A stretch of DNA of 64,000 nucleotides from Blasia pusilla (Eukaryota; Marchantiophyta; Marchantiopsida; Blasiales): the NCBI GenBank assembly GCA_050084515.1, contig CM114273.1, positions 20,956,001-21,020,000 of the forward strand, written 5' to 3'. Of this stretch, positions 11,342 to 22,330 are shown piece after piece (the first letter of the stretch is position 1; each line of letters starts with the position of its first letter). Made by a program: the position numbers and the translations under genes. Below the pieces are notes generated by a model. The model worked only from the letters and a program-made list of their open reading frames with translations, was not told where the DNA came from and did no database searches.

Positions 11342-13905
11342 CGCAATGTAACCCTGTGTTGAGCAATGGCAAGATTCTCAAAGGCTGTTGGCATAACTCT
11401 CCGAAAGAGCTCTGCCGCCGAGAACACACTCTCATCCACATCTCTGGGTCATCAAGGTTCACCACCTCACTAGACTCCCGACAAATTGCTGTTGGCAAGT
11501 CTGGATCTCGGCCGTATAACAGAAAATAAGGTGAGAAGGAAGCCAAGGATGCTTGGCGACTGAACCTATACCTCATGGCTAACCATGGAAACTGAATATC
11601 CCACTCTCCAAGGTGCCCCTTTTGTAGGCCATACTTGCGCAATGCCCTCTTCACCGTCGGAACCACACCCTCAGCCAAACCATCCACCTCTGGATGATCT
11701 CGAGACGTGGTTCGATGATCAATCAACGCCCTGTCACACAAGACCTGAAACTCACCCTGAAACTCTGTACCCTGGTTGGTCAGCACCTCAGCTGGTGCAC
11801 CAAAATGACTAAGCACTCTATCAAGAAACGCATACGCCGTTCCCTCACTTGCCTTGTAAGGTAATGCTACCAACTCAATCCACTTGGAGAAGTGCTCCAC
11901 CATCACCAACACATATCGATGATGCCGTACAATCAACGGTAGCGGTCCTGCAAAGTCCACACTCCAACGGTAACCCAACCCCATAATAGGCAAGAGGTAT
12001 AATTGTGGTGTAGGGGCATTGAATGATGCCCTCATACGGTCTAACCCATACAACGTGACACCAACTGCTGCACCTGAGTATGCATGCCATGCCACCAATA
12101 CTAGCCAAGGAGTAAGCTATACGTACGCTTTATCCCAAAATGTCCCAACTCCTCATGGGCATGTCGCACAATACGCTCTCTCTGAGCCAAATGCGGCACC
12201 ACTCATACTCTACCATCCTCCCACACACGGAGAATATGTGTTCCCTCCAATCGATACCTCCTAGCATGTTGAAGAACACGGTCTTGCTCCTTGGCACTCA
12301 TTATGCCTGGCACCCTACTGGTCCGTAGGAACTCCAACACCAATGCATCATCATGAATATCACGCTGATCCATACCACCATCTCCAACCTTAGGATCTGA
12401 AGGCTGGCCATCTACCCTCTGATTAGAGTAAGATATCATATGGTCCTCCATACTAGAGTCCACCCCTAACCAACATAAAAGGCAGATGCATGCCAACCTG
12501 GCACCATCTCCTCATCAACCTTGCCATGCCATCTAGCCCCACTTGCATCCTCTTGGCTAGTACATGGGTTCCTACTCAACCCATCAACATCAAGGTTGGC
12601 CACTCCAGGCCTATGTACCACCTGGAAGTCATAGTCCTGTAAGATAAGAGCCCACCATGCAAGCTTCCCTGTAAGCTTGTCAGACTCCATCAACCACTTG
12701 AGCCGCTGGTGATGAGTAACAAGAGTAAACTGTGTGCCAAACAAGTAACACCTAAAGTGTGCCACAACCAACACTATTTCCAAGCACTCTCCCTCATATG
12801 AACTATAGCGCGACTCCGCTACATTATTCGAACAACTTGCATAGGCCACCTGAAACTCCATGCGCTCATCATCATGTTGTGTCAACACCGCTCCAAGTCC
12901 CAACATACTCCAATCAGTGTGCAACTGAAATGGGCGCCCTCTGATAGGTCTCCTCAAGATAGGCGCGGCCACCAACTTGGCCTTGAGCTCCACAAAAGCT
13001 CTCTCCTAATCATCTCCCAGTGCCACTCGTGATCTGATTTCAGCAATTGGTTCAATGGATTTGCCATAGCTCTAAATCCCTTCACATACCTCCGATAGTA
13101 GTTCCCCAATCCCATGAATGCCCAAACTCTACTCACATCTACCGGACAAGGAATAGCCTCCACCTTTGCTTGCTGAACTCCCAAACCACCTAGATAGATC
13201 ACATGACCCAAGTACTCAACATCCTCATGGAAGAACTTACACTTTCCTGGATGCAAATGTAGACCATGAGCTTTCAACCGCTCAAACACAATCTGCAAAT
13301 GTATCTGATGCTCCTCCACCGTGTTACTGAACACCAAGATATCATCAATGTAACACCGAACAAAATCCAACCCTGCTAGGATCTTGTCCATCACTCTCTG
13401 AAACTCGGCAGGTGCATTCTTCAACCCAAAGGGTAAGAATTTCCAATGATACAAACAATCCTTGCCAGGAGAGTTGACACCCTAAAATATTGTCTTGGCC
13501 TTGTCACTCTCTTGAATCAGAAACTGATGGTATCCTACCCGAAGATCCAAAGTACTGAAAATCTTTGCCTTTCCCACCACATCAAAGATCTCCTCAGGTG
13601 TAGGCATGGCATATCTATCGGCCTTGGTCTGCCAATTAATAAGACGGTAATCTCCACACATCCGCCTATCCGTGTAGTTGCCATGCACATCCTTTTTAGC
13701 AGGCATGACAGTGGCTGATGCATACTCTCCATAGGACAACTCCACTAATCCAGCCTCCAAAAGGTCCAACGTCCTACTCTGAATCAGGTCCCTCTCCATA
13801 TCACTATATCGGTAGGGACGACGGAAGATTGGCGTATCACTAGCCAAATCAATCCGTATACCGGGTCCAACCAAAGCATCCAACTCCTTCATGCGGGGGC
13901 TGGTA
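11341..13905 (-). pseudogene. Gypsy RT-RNase H-integrase fragment (copy D)
   Basis: Minus-strand pol of the DNMT family. RT begins at 13905 (IDLASDTPIFRRPYRYSDME), has MPAKKDVHGN, CGDYRLIN, FLPFGLKNAPAEFQRVMD and an intact YIDD box near 13350. RNase H spans about 12960-12560 (HTDWSMLGLGAVLTQ, NLDVDGLSRN). Integrase runs from about 12230 to 11341 with SVDFAGPLPL, TNQGTEF (second catalytic Asp now Asn) and GLAEG where GLAER is expected. It ends abruptly at 11341, just before the part preserved in copy K. Both ends abut the CT-rich termini of Mutator-like units, so the fragment is trapped between two of them. Confidence 0.85.
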
Positions 13906-14980
13906 TTCTGGCAGGAGAGAGTAAGAGAGGAGAGGAAGAGAGGAAGAGAGGAGAGTCTCTCTTCAAAAAAAATGGCCAAATCCGCCTCCTCTCTTCAAAA
14001 CTTTTTGACATATTTGAAATTTTTGTTTGCTTTCAAATTCAGGAAATCTTTAGAAGAGAGTAGGTAGTGGTCCACATTTGGCCCTAAAAAAACCTCCTTT
14101 TTCTTGGGGGCGAAAAAAAAGTAGACATCATAAGACCACTACAAACATTTTTCCATCACTCTCCATGTGAGCCTAAGTTTCTTAACATTACCTATCTCAG
14201 TCTACAAAAAATAGTGCCCATGGGTATTTTTGTTGGAGGTCCACCCGGATGCCAACCTCTCTTTTTGCAGGGATTGTTGCCTGCATCATGGCCTCCCCTG
14301 AATTGCCCCATAACCAACTTTCTGTTGGTTATGAATGGTGTCTACTCAAGACCGACTTTGTGAAATGTGAACACATGAGAGGATAATTGAACCAAAAGAT
14401 TGTTAGTTGTTTGGAGTAAAGAGGAACTGATGTCCCTTCATTCAGATCCTAAGGCTGAGAAACCGAGAAGCTGCACCCCTCCCAACCCGTAGGAAAGCTC
14501 ACCATAAGAAAGGAAAGATTTTTAGAAGTGATTTTCTTCCACCCTGCACCCACAACGATCTAACAGGTTGGGAATCCGAAATGGCAATCCCACAGGTAGT
14601 AGGAATCCTGCACATCTTAGAAAAGAAAAGAAGCCTACAACTGGTTTGACGAATGTAGCGGAACGAGCCAAACGTTAAGAAGCCCGCCACAATGCGTCAG
14701 AAGTTGGTCTCACGGGGAAAGAGTCCGATCACTCAAGCAGTCAACCTGTTAGAATCCGACAGCTTGCCTGGAAGTGGTTAAAAAGTTGCAGTGGGCAAAA
14801 AGCAAAAAGTTGCAACCCGTCGGAATCATACGGGTTGCAAAATTGTAATTCTGAATAGCTAAAAGAACACAATCCACAAGTCCAACAAAATATTTCAGCA
14901 AACTTTTACAAATACCATTATGGGTTGAAAAAATCTCGTCCTTTATAACCTCCGAAGGAACCTCGAAAATGTAAAATTGA
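13906..14980 (-). mobile_element. Terminal region of the Mutator-like element, methyltransferase side
   Basis: This region is repeated at 46530-47640 with the same start (CTGGTATTCT(G/T)GCAGGAGAG), the GAGAGTCTCTCTTCAAAAAA box and long collinear blocks, for example GTAGACATCATAAGACCACT. At 13906 it meets gypsy copy D and at 46530 a ParB exon, so the shared start marks the transposon end. Diverged palindromes occur near 14740 and 14815, both with GAATC in the centre. It is the 3' flank of the methyltransferase gene. Confidence 0.6.
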
Positions 14981-14981
14981 C

Positions 14982-15302
14982 CTAGTCTATGATTTCTTCA
15001 GCCTTGTCATCTACAAATTTACTCCTAACTCTCCTCGGTAACAGTACAAAAGGAATGTCCTGGGATACAAGTGGCTCCTCTGGCCGATTGCAGACGGGGA
15101 TCGAAAATGTTGGCGAATTCGAGAGCCTTGGCCCCCCCCTAGGTACGCCATAACGGTCCCATGTAACTTGATTTGAGTCCCATCGCCTTCCTTGGCAGTA
15201 TACCTTGTACGCTCTGCAATGTGACACCCATCCAGTATCAATATGTGCTCTGTCCTTGGTAATACCATGATGGCAATCGCACAGGTAGTAGGAATCCAAC
15301 AC
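14982..15302 (-). pseudogene. Second methyltransferase-like module
   Basis: The conceptual protein has RRWDSNQVTWDRYGVP followed by SNSPTF and an NRPEEP stretch, and ends in an acidic tail KAEEIID. The pattern of a tryptophan-containing strand followed by a late hydrophobic strand resembles the part of beta-class DNA methyltransferases between the catalytic and SAM-binding motifs. A homologous module lies at 47925-47635, again downstream of the SAM-motif exon, so the order is conserved between copies. A related acidic tail (FFYDEAKDFIE) can be read at about 15700-15650. Whether this is an alternative 3' exon or a decayed second domain is open. Confidence 0.4.
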
Positions 15303-15740
15303 GTCTGAGAGAAGAAAAGAAGCCTACACCTGCCTTTACGAGTTGAGGGGAAGGTGCCAAGGGAAGAAGCCCGCCAGACTGCCTCTTAAGTTGGACCAAC
15401 AGGGAAAGAGTCCGATCAGGCAACTGTCGGAACCGACAGTTACTCGAATCGTAAAAGGTGTTGTGGTCAAAAAATGAAAAGTTGCAAGCAGGAGAAATCC
15501 GACGGGTTGCAAAATAGAAGTCCGCGGAGTACATAGACGATCACATTCGAAAAGACATAAAAAAATTTCAGCAAACTTTTACAACCACCACCATCGTTTG
15601 AAAAAATCTTCTCCTTTATATCATCGGAAAAAAGCTTGGAACTGTACATTGGATCTATTCTATGAAATCTTTTGCCTCATCATAAAAAAACTCCCTACTC
15701 CAAACGCTGTAGTGAAGTTGGGTCATTGAGTTCTTTGAAC

Positions 15741-16257
15741 TCACTCGTCATCGTCCGAGAGCTCTTGCAAAATTACTTTCGGCCTTGCCCTCCCGATTTT
15801 CGGAATCGTTGGAAGTGACGATGGAGTCACAACCAATGGTGGGTCTGGAACCAGAGCTCTCGGCTTTGGTGGAGAGTTGTACGCCCCAATGAGCCTTTCG
15901 TATTCTGCCTTTGCCTCCTTGCAAAGGTCAAACAGTTCCTGCCTTCCCTCGAGGCAGAGAATGTCCCTGCCACTCTGGCAGGCGCCTTTGATACTTGCCC
16001 CTAAAAGTCCCACTAAGTCGAACACCAAGTCACCCGGCCTTGAGCAGAGCTCGATGAGCGTTTGCATCAGGGCTGGCGATTTTTCCCTTCCTCCCAGAAG
16101 TGGGGTACTGTCTTGCATGTAAATTCCCGGGGGGGAATTGTACAAACTATCTAAGCTGTACCCATCTGAGCATGGATCCACAGGATCCTGGATCTTGAAC
16201 ACCTGGAAATTGTGCTCAGGCCGAACAAAGCAGTAGACGTAGGAGTGGTCCATCTAT
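15741..16257 (-). pseudogene. DNA methyltransferase exon, SAM-binding part (beta-class N6A/N4C type)
   Basis: The exon opens after an AG acceptor (TTTATAG, 16258) and reads HSYVYCFVRPEHNF, then KSPALMQTLIELCSRPGD, VFDLVGLLGAS, GRDILCLEGRQELFDLCKEA. Bacterial-type beta-class enzymes show K(P)xxLMxxLI, PGDxVxDxFxGSGS and GRxxxGxE in this order, so this is motif X followed by motif I, placed after motif IV as in the beta class. The glycine loop is altered (DLVGLLGAS for DPFxGSGS). A Pro/Ser-rich tail ends in LSDDDE, where a GTGAGT donor overlaps the stop. A second copy lies at 48667-48380. Assignment rests on motif order only. Confidence 0.6.
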
Positions 16258-16319
16258 AAAGAAGCATGTTGGAAACAATGTCAGCAACTAAAGAAGTCGG
16301 CTTGAGAACTTTTTCAATT

Positions 16320-16720
16320 ACTAACTTTGGATCAACCTGTCGGAGTCCGACGGGTTGTTTTGTCCTAGACCAACCCGTCGCCTTCCGACGGGTTGGTCAG
16401 GGACTAAAAACAACCCCTCGAGCTCTCCGTTTTTTTTTCCATGAGCAACCCGTCGGAAGGCGACGGGTTGCTAGCCTAGAGCAGCCCATGCTCGGCTGAG
16501 AGCAACCCGTCGCTATCACACGGGTTGCAGCTTTCCGGAAACACAGGGAAAAACCAAAAGCAACTACAACCCGTCGGGTTCCGACGGGTTGCAGGTACAC
16601 CACGGTTTTCCCTGTGTATGTGGGAAAGATGCAACCCGTCGGAAACCGACGGCTTGCTCTCAGCCGAGCATGGGCTGCTCTAAGCCAGCAAGCCGTCGCC
16701 TTCCGACGGGTTGCTCACGG
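16320..16720. repeat. Palindrome array inside methyltransferase intron
   Basis: Seven copies of the dyad GCAACCCGTCGG...CCGACGGGTTGC at about 16331, 16372, 16445, 16502, 16566, 16631 and 16688. Arms are well kept; centres vary (GAGTC, CCTTC, AAGGC, GTTC, AAAC). Spacing is 35-65 bp. The array lies in the intron between the motif IV exon and the motif I exon (donor CGGGTAAGG near 16820). Confidence 0.85.
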
Positions 16721-16819
16721 ACAAAAACAACGGAGATTAACACTCATTGAGCCTTACCCGAATTTGAAAATATAATTGAGATTATACTACAGGAATTGAG
16801 CCTTACCCGAATGTGACTC

Positions 16820-17195
16820 GTCGCGGATCGGAGTGGGTACTCATTTTTTATGATCCAGGATTGCGCCGTCCTCCACTTTAGGGACCTCTTGACGCACTGT
16901 AGGTTGAAGAGCTCGTCCTCGCTCCCTCAAGTCAACAACAAAAAGCAGCCCCTTTCACTCAGATAGGCGTCTGCAAAGGAGAACAATAGCGCGATTTGGT
17001 CATAAGAGAGCGGCACATTCCACTCACGTACCTCGTCCGACGGATTCTCACCCCAAAGTCGCAACCCTGAGGGCAGATCGGCGATCAAGAGATCCACCGC
17101 AACCTCTTCGACCACTCCATTCACCGTCCAGGCAGCGTGCCCGTTTCGTCTGGTGTCGACGCTTGAGAATTGAAGCTCTTCAGATGCTCGGGCCG
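16820..17195 (-). pseudogene. DNA methyltransferase exon, catalytic motif IV part
   Basis: Reads VDLLIADLPSGLRLWGENPSD, then SYDQIALLFSFADAYL, RGCFLLLT, a single TGA and RSLKWRTAQSWIIKNEYPL, ending at a GT donor near 16820. This is the pattern of motif IV (xxDxPxG in place of DPPY) followed by the strand-helix pairs of a beta-class DNA methyltransferase; the next exon (16257) continues it smoothly. The catalytic tetrad is DLPS and not [DNS]PP[YF], so this copy is probably inactive. At about 17195 it joins gypsy copy E, so the upstream exons are missing. Confidence 0.6.
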
Positions 17196-17700
17196 TCCAC
17201 GTTAGATTCATGGCAAGCTACAGCTGCTAGGATGGCGAAGATGCTTGCTAGACCCGCGATTGAGTGTGCCATGACTTCTCCTAGTGTTATGTTGTTGGAT
17301 AACCAGAGGGAGGTCTTCTAGTTGGTGAGTCTCGGAAGTAGAGCTTTTAGTCCTCAACGTGTCTTGTTGGATTCAGGAGCACAACCCTTGATGTTGGGGA
17401 AAGCGTCATTCAGAGGATTGGGCTTAGCAAGAGCCGATATGGAGTGTTTTCCATTCCAAATATAGACATCCTTGGGTGGAGTGATTACCACAGAGTATAT
17501 CACCCGACATGAGGTTATGGTGAGGATTCGACCTGGACATACTACAAATGAGTCCGTGGTGCGAGCCAAGGCGATAATGACTGATGGAGAGTCCTATGAT
17601 TTCTTGGTTGGTGGAGCAGTGTTATGCCTTATGGGGTTTTCCCTGGATTATTAGGAAGAGTCAGTGTCCTACAGACGAGGATGGCAGTGAGGTGATGGGC
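17195..17700 (+). pseudogene. Gypsy retropepsin-like protease (copy E)
   Basis: Starts within the protease-side gag-pol region and carries LLDSGAQPLMLGKASFRGLG, with the DSG catalytic triplet of retroviral-type aspartic proteases, and the second half SYDFLVGGAVLCLMGFSLDY. Several stops (for example near 17320, 17465 and 17651) interrupt it. The homologous region of copy J (25715-26452) is uninterrupted. Located directly upstream of the methyltransferase region. Confidence 0.75.
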
Positions 17701-18725
17701 GCCTTAGCTCATTACCTATTTGATTCACAAGTGCCGTGATCGAGCGACACTTGGGAAAGATGGCGACCTTAACAGCATTTAGCATCGCCATCACTTGGCC
17801 TTGTGATTTGACTAAGGGACATGTCCATACAGAGGATATGCTTGTTCTTGAAATTTCTATGGAGAGGAGTGTCATGGTCATGATCACCGCATTAGTCCGT
17901 GGAGGAGAGTTGCCGCTTTGGGGCTCCACTGAGGAGCTTCGACTCTTAGCCATTGAGCATGTGCAAACCGCGTGGAGCGAGTCGTTTGCACTAGAGCATG
18001 ATGGGTCAAAGGAACCCGAGGTAGCCTAGAGTGTTATGATGATGCCCTTGGATACCACACACATTGTGTGGCGCATCCCAAAGGAGGGTATTCGGGTGTT
18101 GGATCTCTTTGGAGGGATCAACGCTGGGTTAGCTATTGTTTTGCAGGCATGAGTGTGTGTGCAGTAGTACCTATACGTGGAGATTGATGATGTTGCAAGG
18201 CACGCTTCACCTCACCATGTGGCGCAGTTACGCCTCCGTTTTCCCGACTTGTTGTTTGCGTCCGTTGTCCAAGGATACCAGAGTTCCCTACCGAGGGATA
18301 TTTCATTGTTGGGGGTGCAGGACTTGAAGCGGGTAGGGACCATAGACTTGGTCATTGTTGGTTGGCCGTGTCAAGGCTAGTGGAGTGCTAGACGGGATAG
18401 CGGATTAGCTGACTCATGGTCCAGGTTATTTTGGGAGATGATGCAGATCTTGCGACATTTACAAGAATATCAGTCTCGTTCTCGAGCATACATTCTAGAG
18501 AATGTGCCTATTTTGGGCGATTCGAGGTCCCGCGTGGTGACGAGTGCATATCAAGTGTGCGCATGGATTGGCCTGACAGTATTGTTGGATGCGGCGAGTG
18601 TAGGTTCACGAGCACATCGCGTGCATCTTTGGTGGACCAACTTGGTACCACACAAGGTGTTGTGGAGGGCATTTGCGAGAGTGGAGCGCCCCTTCAATTT
18701 GTTGGTGGATCAAGCATGGTGCTAG
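17701..18725 (+). pseudogene. DNMT3-like cytosine methyltransferase of gypsy copy E, C-terminally deleted
   Basis: After a linker, the domain begins near 18040. Visible 5mC methyltransferase motifs are I (VLDLFGGINAGL), IV (VIVGWPCQG with the catalytic Cys), VI (YILENVPILGD) and VIII (SVGSRAHRVHLWW). The target recognition end (motifs IX-X) is missing: at about 18720 the sequence jumps into the DNMT-RT linker. TAG codons at 18151 and about 18376 interrupt the frame; the second replaces a Gln of the other copies. The family would methylate cytosine using SAM in the nucleus. Motif order is that of DNMT3 and bacterial enzymes, not the permuted plant DRM order. Confidence 0.85.
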
Positions 18726-19850
18726 GTACTGCACATGGAGATCCGATTTTGCAGTTGGCTGTAAGGGAGCAGTCGAGTTCTGTTGTCCGAGATAGGGTTG
18801 CACCATAGCAACCACCTATACCCGCGCTGAAGAGTTCTACCATAGTCACGATGGAGACTTGGGAGCTAGATATGGGCCCTAAGTTGACAAGAGGAGAGCG
18901 GCGCCGTATACATCAATTCTTGAGGAGTTAAAGGAGTTGTTTTGCATTTAGTATGCATGATTTGGGTATGCTGAAGTGTCCAAGGATCCGCATTGAGTTG
19001 TCGAGTTACACGCCCATCTTCCAACAACCCTACAGGTACAGTGACATGGAGAGGGCTCTGATTCAGAGTAGGAGCCAGGACTTGGTTGGAGCACGACTAG
19101 TGGAGACATCGCATGGAGTGTATGCATATGCCACTATCATGCTCGCCAAAAAAGATGTGCATGGCAATAAGAGGGATAGGCGTATGTGTGGAGATTACCG
19201 AATTATCAATCGGAAAACAAAGTTGGATAGATATGCCATGCCCTCCCCTAAGGAGATCTTTGATGCTATTGGGCATGCAAAGGTCTTTAGTTTGTTAGAT
19301 CTTCGAGCCGGATACCATCAGCTCCCTATTAGATTGGAGGATATGCAAAAGACGGCATTTTGGGGCTTCGATCCTCACGAAGAGGATTGTTTGTACTAGT
19401 GGCGATTCTTACCATTTGGGTTAAAGAACGCCCCGACTGAGTTTCAGAGGGTCATGGATTGGATTTTGGAAGGTCTGGATTTTGCTAGTTATTATATTGA
19501 TGACATCGTAGTCTTTAGCGCTACGGTTGAGGAGCATGAGCGACATCTAGAGGAGGTGTTTCGACGATTGCCGTTACATGGGCTGAAGCTACATCCAGGC
19601 AAGTGCAAGTTCTTCTACGATCAGATTGAGTACTTGGATCATATGATACACCCATGGGGCCTTAGTGTGCAATAAATGAAGGCATAGGCTATTTCACGCA
19701 TTCCATGCCCTACAGATGTGAGTCGAGTTTGTGCATTCACGGGATTGGCGAAATTCTATCAACGATACGTCAAGGGTTCAGTTCAATTGCGAAGCGGCTA
19801 ACCTTGCTGACCAAGGTGGATCAAGAGTGGAGTTGAGATTGACCCACCGG
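18726..19850 (+). pseudogene. Amber-containing linker and reverse transcriptase (copy E)
   Basis: The linker (VREQSSSVVRDRVAP) ends at TAG 18806-18808, followed by CAACCA; the same frame continues into METWELDMGPKL and RT. RT shows TPIFQQPYRYSDMERALIQS, MLAKKDVHGN, CGDYRIIN, SLLDLRAGYHQLP, FLPFGLKNAPTEFQRVMD and YIDD (about 19495). A TAA near 18928, TAG at 19398 and stops after 19672 break it. It ends inside the RT-RNase H connection at about 19850, where copy I starts. Confidence 0.85.
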
Positions 19851-19854
19851 AGGG

Positions 19855-20756
19855 GATCAATGGGCGGCAGGCCAGGGTTCCACAGTCATTCATATTGTCG
19901 AAGGCACTACACACACCATCGATAGTGCCTCGACAACCAGCGATGCCTACAACACAAGCAGGTACGTCGAGGGGTTGGAGTGACAACTCCTATGCTGGCT
20001 TGAGTGGAGTCAGTGTCGACCATAGTGTTGGAGGTGGCCACCAGAGTGAGTCAGACTCCGCTCTTTTCCGCCATAGAGTTGGTGACGTTGGGAGTTGGAC
20101 CGGCTGAGGTGTTCCAACTAGCCGCCAAGTTGTGTGAGCGTGGAGAGGTGACTGCTTTTTTTTAGAGGTAGTTGAGGAGGTGGTGGGCTTGCCCTTAGAG
20201 CCGGTGCTCGAGACGTCCCCCATAGAGTCATGACATGCGGCGGCGGCGAAGTTCGTAGATATGCCAGCTCGACCGGCCATAGAGCGAGCAGTGGGTACAC
20301 CTAGAGTAGTGTTATTAGATAACCGGCTGGAGTATTTCGCTTGGTTAGTCTGACGGGGATAGTATACCACCGCAACGCATCCTACTTGATTTGGGAGCGC
20401 AGCCCTTGATGTTAGGGAAGGCGGCGTGTTTAGTGTTGGGGTTACGGAAGGCCGACATTGAGACTTGTCCCTTCCAGATACAGACCTCGATTGGGGGCGT
20501 GTCACCCACGCAGTATATGACTCGACACGAGATAGTTGTCAGAGTCCAGCCAGAGCATACGACGGATAGTGGTATGGTGCGCACACGTGCGATTACGACA
20601 CCAGTTGAGTCGTAAAATGTAATGGTGGGGAGAATAGTGCTATATCCCCTAGGATTCATCCTTGACTTCTGGGAAGAGACCGTTGCTTATCGGCCAGGGT
20701 GGCGGTCAGGTGACGGCCTGATGAGTCACTTACCCGTGCAGTTTTCGAGATGAGAT
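19855..20756 (+). pseudogene. Gypsy protease region (copy I)
   Basis: Begins in the gag-protease linker (RVPQSFILSKALHTPS, compare RLPQSFTLSEAMRTPS in copy J at about 25570) and includes LLDLGAQPLMLGKAACLVLG, where the catalytic DSG reads DLG. The C-terminal part has VVRVQPEHTTDSGMVR and YPLGFILDFWEE. Many stops and indels. Confidence 0.7.
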
Positions 20757-21870
20757 GGTCGATCACGAGACGAGTTTGTGACCACATTGGCAACTTTCAC
20801 AGGTAGTGTTAGCTGGCCAGGAGAGTTTTTGGAGGGGAACGCACATGCGGAGGACGTCCCAATAGCGGATAGTCCCCAGAGAGACAGGCCATGGCGGATG
20901 TCTCTTCCCATGTGGGCGAGACCTCTTCACCATTATGGAGTATGACTCGAGAGCTACAGAGGAGTGCCGACGACCTCGTGAGGCAGGCATGGAGTCATGC
21001 CTTTATCCCGGAGCAGCGGGATAAAGGCATGATCGAGCTCCTAGAGTGGAGATGTTGACCCCATTGGATACTACATCCGTTGTGTGGCCATATCTAGAGG
21101 AGGGTGTTAGGGTGTTAGATCTATTTGGAGGGATTAGCACCGGATTGGCTGCAGTATTACAGGCGGGCATATGGGTGCATCAGTACCTTTATGTGGAGAG
21201 AGATGAGACCGTGCGGCGAATATCATTACGTCACGTAGCGAGATTGGTCCAGAGGTATCTTGAGTTGTTGTCGGTATCTGCAGTACGGGGATATCAGCAT
21301 ACACTACCCGCCGACATCTCTTTGGTGGGGGCGCAAGATCTGGATAGAGTTGGCACCATTCATTTGGTGATTTCTGGATGGCCATGTCAGGGTCATTCAT
21401 CAGCAGGCCGAGGATTTGGATTATAGGATCCGAGGTCATGGATGTTTTGGGAGATGCTGCAAGTAGTCCGACACTTGCAAGAGAGATAGACATGTTCTCT
21501 AGCGTACATTTTGGAGAACGTGCCATTTTTGGGAGACACTCATGCACGTGTGATGACAAGTGTCCATCAGATGAGGTCCTAGTTGGGACCTACTGTGTTG
21601 TTAGATGCAGCGAGAGTTGGGTCACGTGCCCATCGTCCACGACTGTGGTGGACAAACCTGATACCATCAAAGGTACTGAGTCGACAATACGATGGAGTCC
21701 AAAGAGCACCACATCTCACAGTGGATACTATTTTGGGCTCAGGGCGTCAATCTCAAGTGGTGACGCGGGATGATAGACCACCGTTGGCGATGGCCAATAG
21801 GGTAAGGGAGTTGAGGGCTGTCATGACTGTTAGGATAGATTGGTGGGATCTAGCAAAGCGTCTGCACGAG
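20757..21870 (+). pseudogene. DNMT3-like methyltransferase (copy I), C-terminally deleted
   Basis: From 21046 the domain is well preserved: motif I VLDLFGGISTGLAAVLQAG, motif II region YLYVERDETVRRIS, motif IV LVISGWPCQGHSSAGRG, motif VI AYILENVPFLGDT, motif VIII RVGSRAHRPRLWWTNL. Frame interruptions occur at about 21424 (TAG) and 21490 (TAG), and there are indels after 21500. Near 21835 the sequence passes from the motif VIII-IX spacer into LTR-like DNA, so the recognition end, RT and integrase are deleted. Confidence 0.85.
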
Positions 21871-22330
21871 TAGTGGAGGACAGGCCTAAGAGGTCGAGGA
21901 TGACCTGTTGAGGACCCGGGAAACCTGAGAGAGGAGGTTTCCCTTTCGTTTCGGCTCATTTGGAGCTATATTGAGAAACTTACTATTTTAGGTAAGTACC
22001 ATTTTGAGTATATGATCACCTTTCTATTTTTGGTAAGTGGCCCTTGACCTCCTACATGAGGTCAAGAGCCAAGGAGATGACTTGGGAGCATAGGTTACCA
22101 TGGAGAGAGTTTGGGAGGGGGGAGGGATATACCTCAAGGAGAGAGAGCTTGAGAGCTCATTCTCTCTTTGTTGAACCTCTTGGCATGAGGCGGCGGACCT
22201 ATGGTCCCTTGCCTTGTGAGTGTAACCCAAACCTCTCATTAGGAGAGTGGGTTTGGTTTGACATGAGAGAGTGCACACCTTTGAGAGCTATGGTGTGAGA
22301 TGGTGTAGAGAGAGATTGGATCTTACTTTA
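21866..22330 (+). repeat. LTR-like segment of the DNMT-gypsy family
   Basis: Collinear with 1945-2400 (GTAGTGGAGGACAG, CATTTTGAGTATAT and GGAGCATAGGTTACCATGG blocks). There it lies downstream of the PHD finger and inside the putative 3' LTR; here it follows directly on a truncated DNMT copy, indicating an internal deletion between DNMT and LTR. Confidence 0.55.

Noticed and set aside
19990-20505. Long minus-strand open frame
   Set aside because: It is the antisense of the gypsy protease region of copy I; conserved motifs are on the plus strand.
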